Positions 5,312-5,405 of a stretch of 5,405 nt of DNA are shown here, piece by piece. The notes below the pieces were generated by a model, which was given only the letters and a program-made list of their open reading frames with translations, searched no databases and had not been told where the DNA came from. The DNA is from 39-52-133 sp041488395 (GTDB lineage: Bacteria > Pseudomonadota > Gammaproteobacteria > Burkholderiales > Gallionellaceae), in contig JBGPPE010000174.1 of assembly GCA_041488395.1 (NCBI GenBank), forward strand, positions 1-5,405, given 5' to 3'. The first letter of the stretch is position 1, and the number at the start of each line of letters is the position of its first letter. The translations under genes were made by a program, and so were the position numbers.

Positions 5312-5405
5312 TCAGCGGGTGCGCGTTTCTAAAGCCGGCGCAATTTCAGAATATTTACAGCAGTGATTACCGCCCAGGGTTTTAGCCTGGTACATGGCAA
5401 GATCA
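5312..5405 (-). CDS. C-terminal end of a GGDEF (diguanylate cyclase) domain protein, cut by window edge
   Basis: Reading the minus strand inward from the right edge gives 30 codons, DLAMYQAKTLGGNHCCKYSE and ten more residues, then TGA at 5314-5312. The (A)D.AMYQAK..G.N pattern is the standard C-terminal end of GGDEF domains, which make cyclic di-GMP. The active-site GGDEF motif lies outside the window, so activity, other domains and subcellular location cannot be judged. The short tail after the domain (about 13 residues) shows that GGDEF is the last domain and no EAL domain follows. The adjacent cysteines in NHCCKY are unremarkable variation at this poorly conserved end. Confidence 0.85.
   Translation of the reverse strand, partial: DLAMYQAKTLGGNHCCKYSEIAPALETRTR

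Noticed and set aside
5157..5366. 69-codon plus-strand ORF starting MCGIGAIY
   Set aside because: The start resembles class II glutamine amidotransferases by chance only. It uses TTG with no ribosome site, has no further similarity, and overlaps the GGDEF 3' end on the other strand.
5374..5391. Inverted repeat CCAGG-GTTTTAG-CCTGG as a terminator
   Set aside because: It lies inside the coding sequence of the GGDEF C-terminus and has no T-run after the stem.
1..5405. CRISPR arrays, tRNA or rRNA genes, transposase genes
   Set aside because: No regularly spaced direct repeats, cloverleaf-like sequence, rRNA segments or transposase motifs were seen on either strand.

Overview
The window looks like a chromosomal segment of a Gram-negative proteobacterium of moderately high GC, most likely a betaproteobacterium. 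This rests on a proteobacterial-type phosphatidylserine decarboxylase, Shine-Dalgarno sites matching AAGGTGATC and AGGAG, envelope proteins of FecR/CHASE2/ArnT type, and a dispersed repeat that I recall, without a search, from betaproteobacterial genomes. Genus cannot be fixed from sequence reading alone.

Layout from left to right. (1) At 1-369, minus strand, is the 5' part of psd (phosphatidylserine decarboxylase), cut by the window edge, with its own extended -10 promoter at about 400-408. (2) At 437-582 is a small repeat-like element with imperfect terminal inverted repeats; its right end supplies the last codons and stop of the next gene. (3) At 561-4419, minus strand, is a tight three-gene cluster read in the order fecR-like (exported FecR-domain protein, 4419-3664), CHASE2 (3642-2284) and an ArnT/PMT-like GT-C glycosyltransferase (2216-561). 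The gaps are about 21 and 67 bases with the chosen starts, or 12 and 22 with the alternative upstream GTG starts, so these are probably one operon. (4) At 4420-4600 is a divergent control region. (5) At 4601-4875, plus strand, is a possible 65-residue single-span membrane protein, followed by a 26-codon ORF overlapping it by ATGA. (6) At 4883-5095, minus strand, is a small DUF3820-type protein. (7) At 5096-5311 is a non-coding gap. (8) At 5312-5405, minus strand, are the last 30 codons of a GGDEF (diguanylate cyclase) protein entering from beyond the right edge.

The most notable feature is the FecR + CHASE2 pair. FecR-domain proteins are often found next to CHASE2 receptors that carry an adenylate cyclase, kinase or GGDEF output. 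Here the CHASE2 protein stops right after its C-terminal membrane segments and has no output domain, and the FecR protein carries a charged helical insertion. The next gene is a membrane glycosyltransferase rather than a cyclase. My inference is an envelope or periplasmic module in which any signalling output lies in a partner protein; nothing in the sequence proves this.
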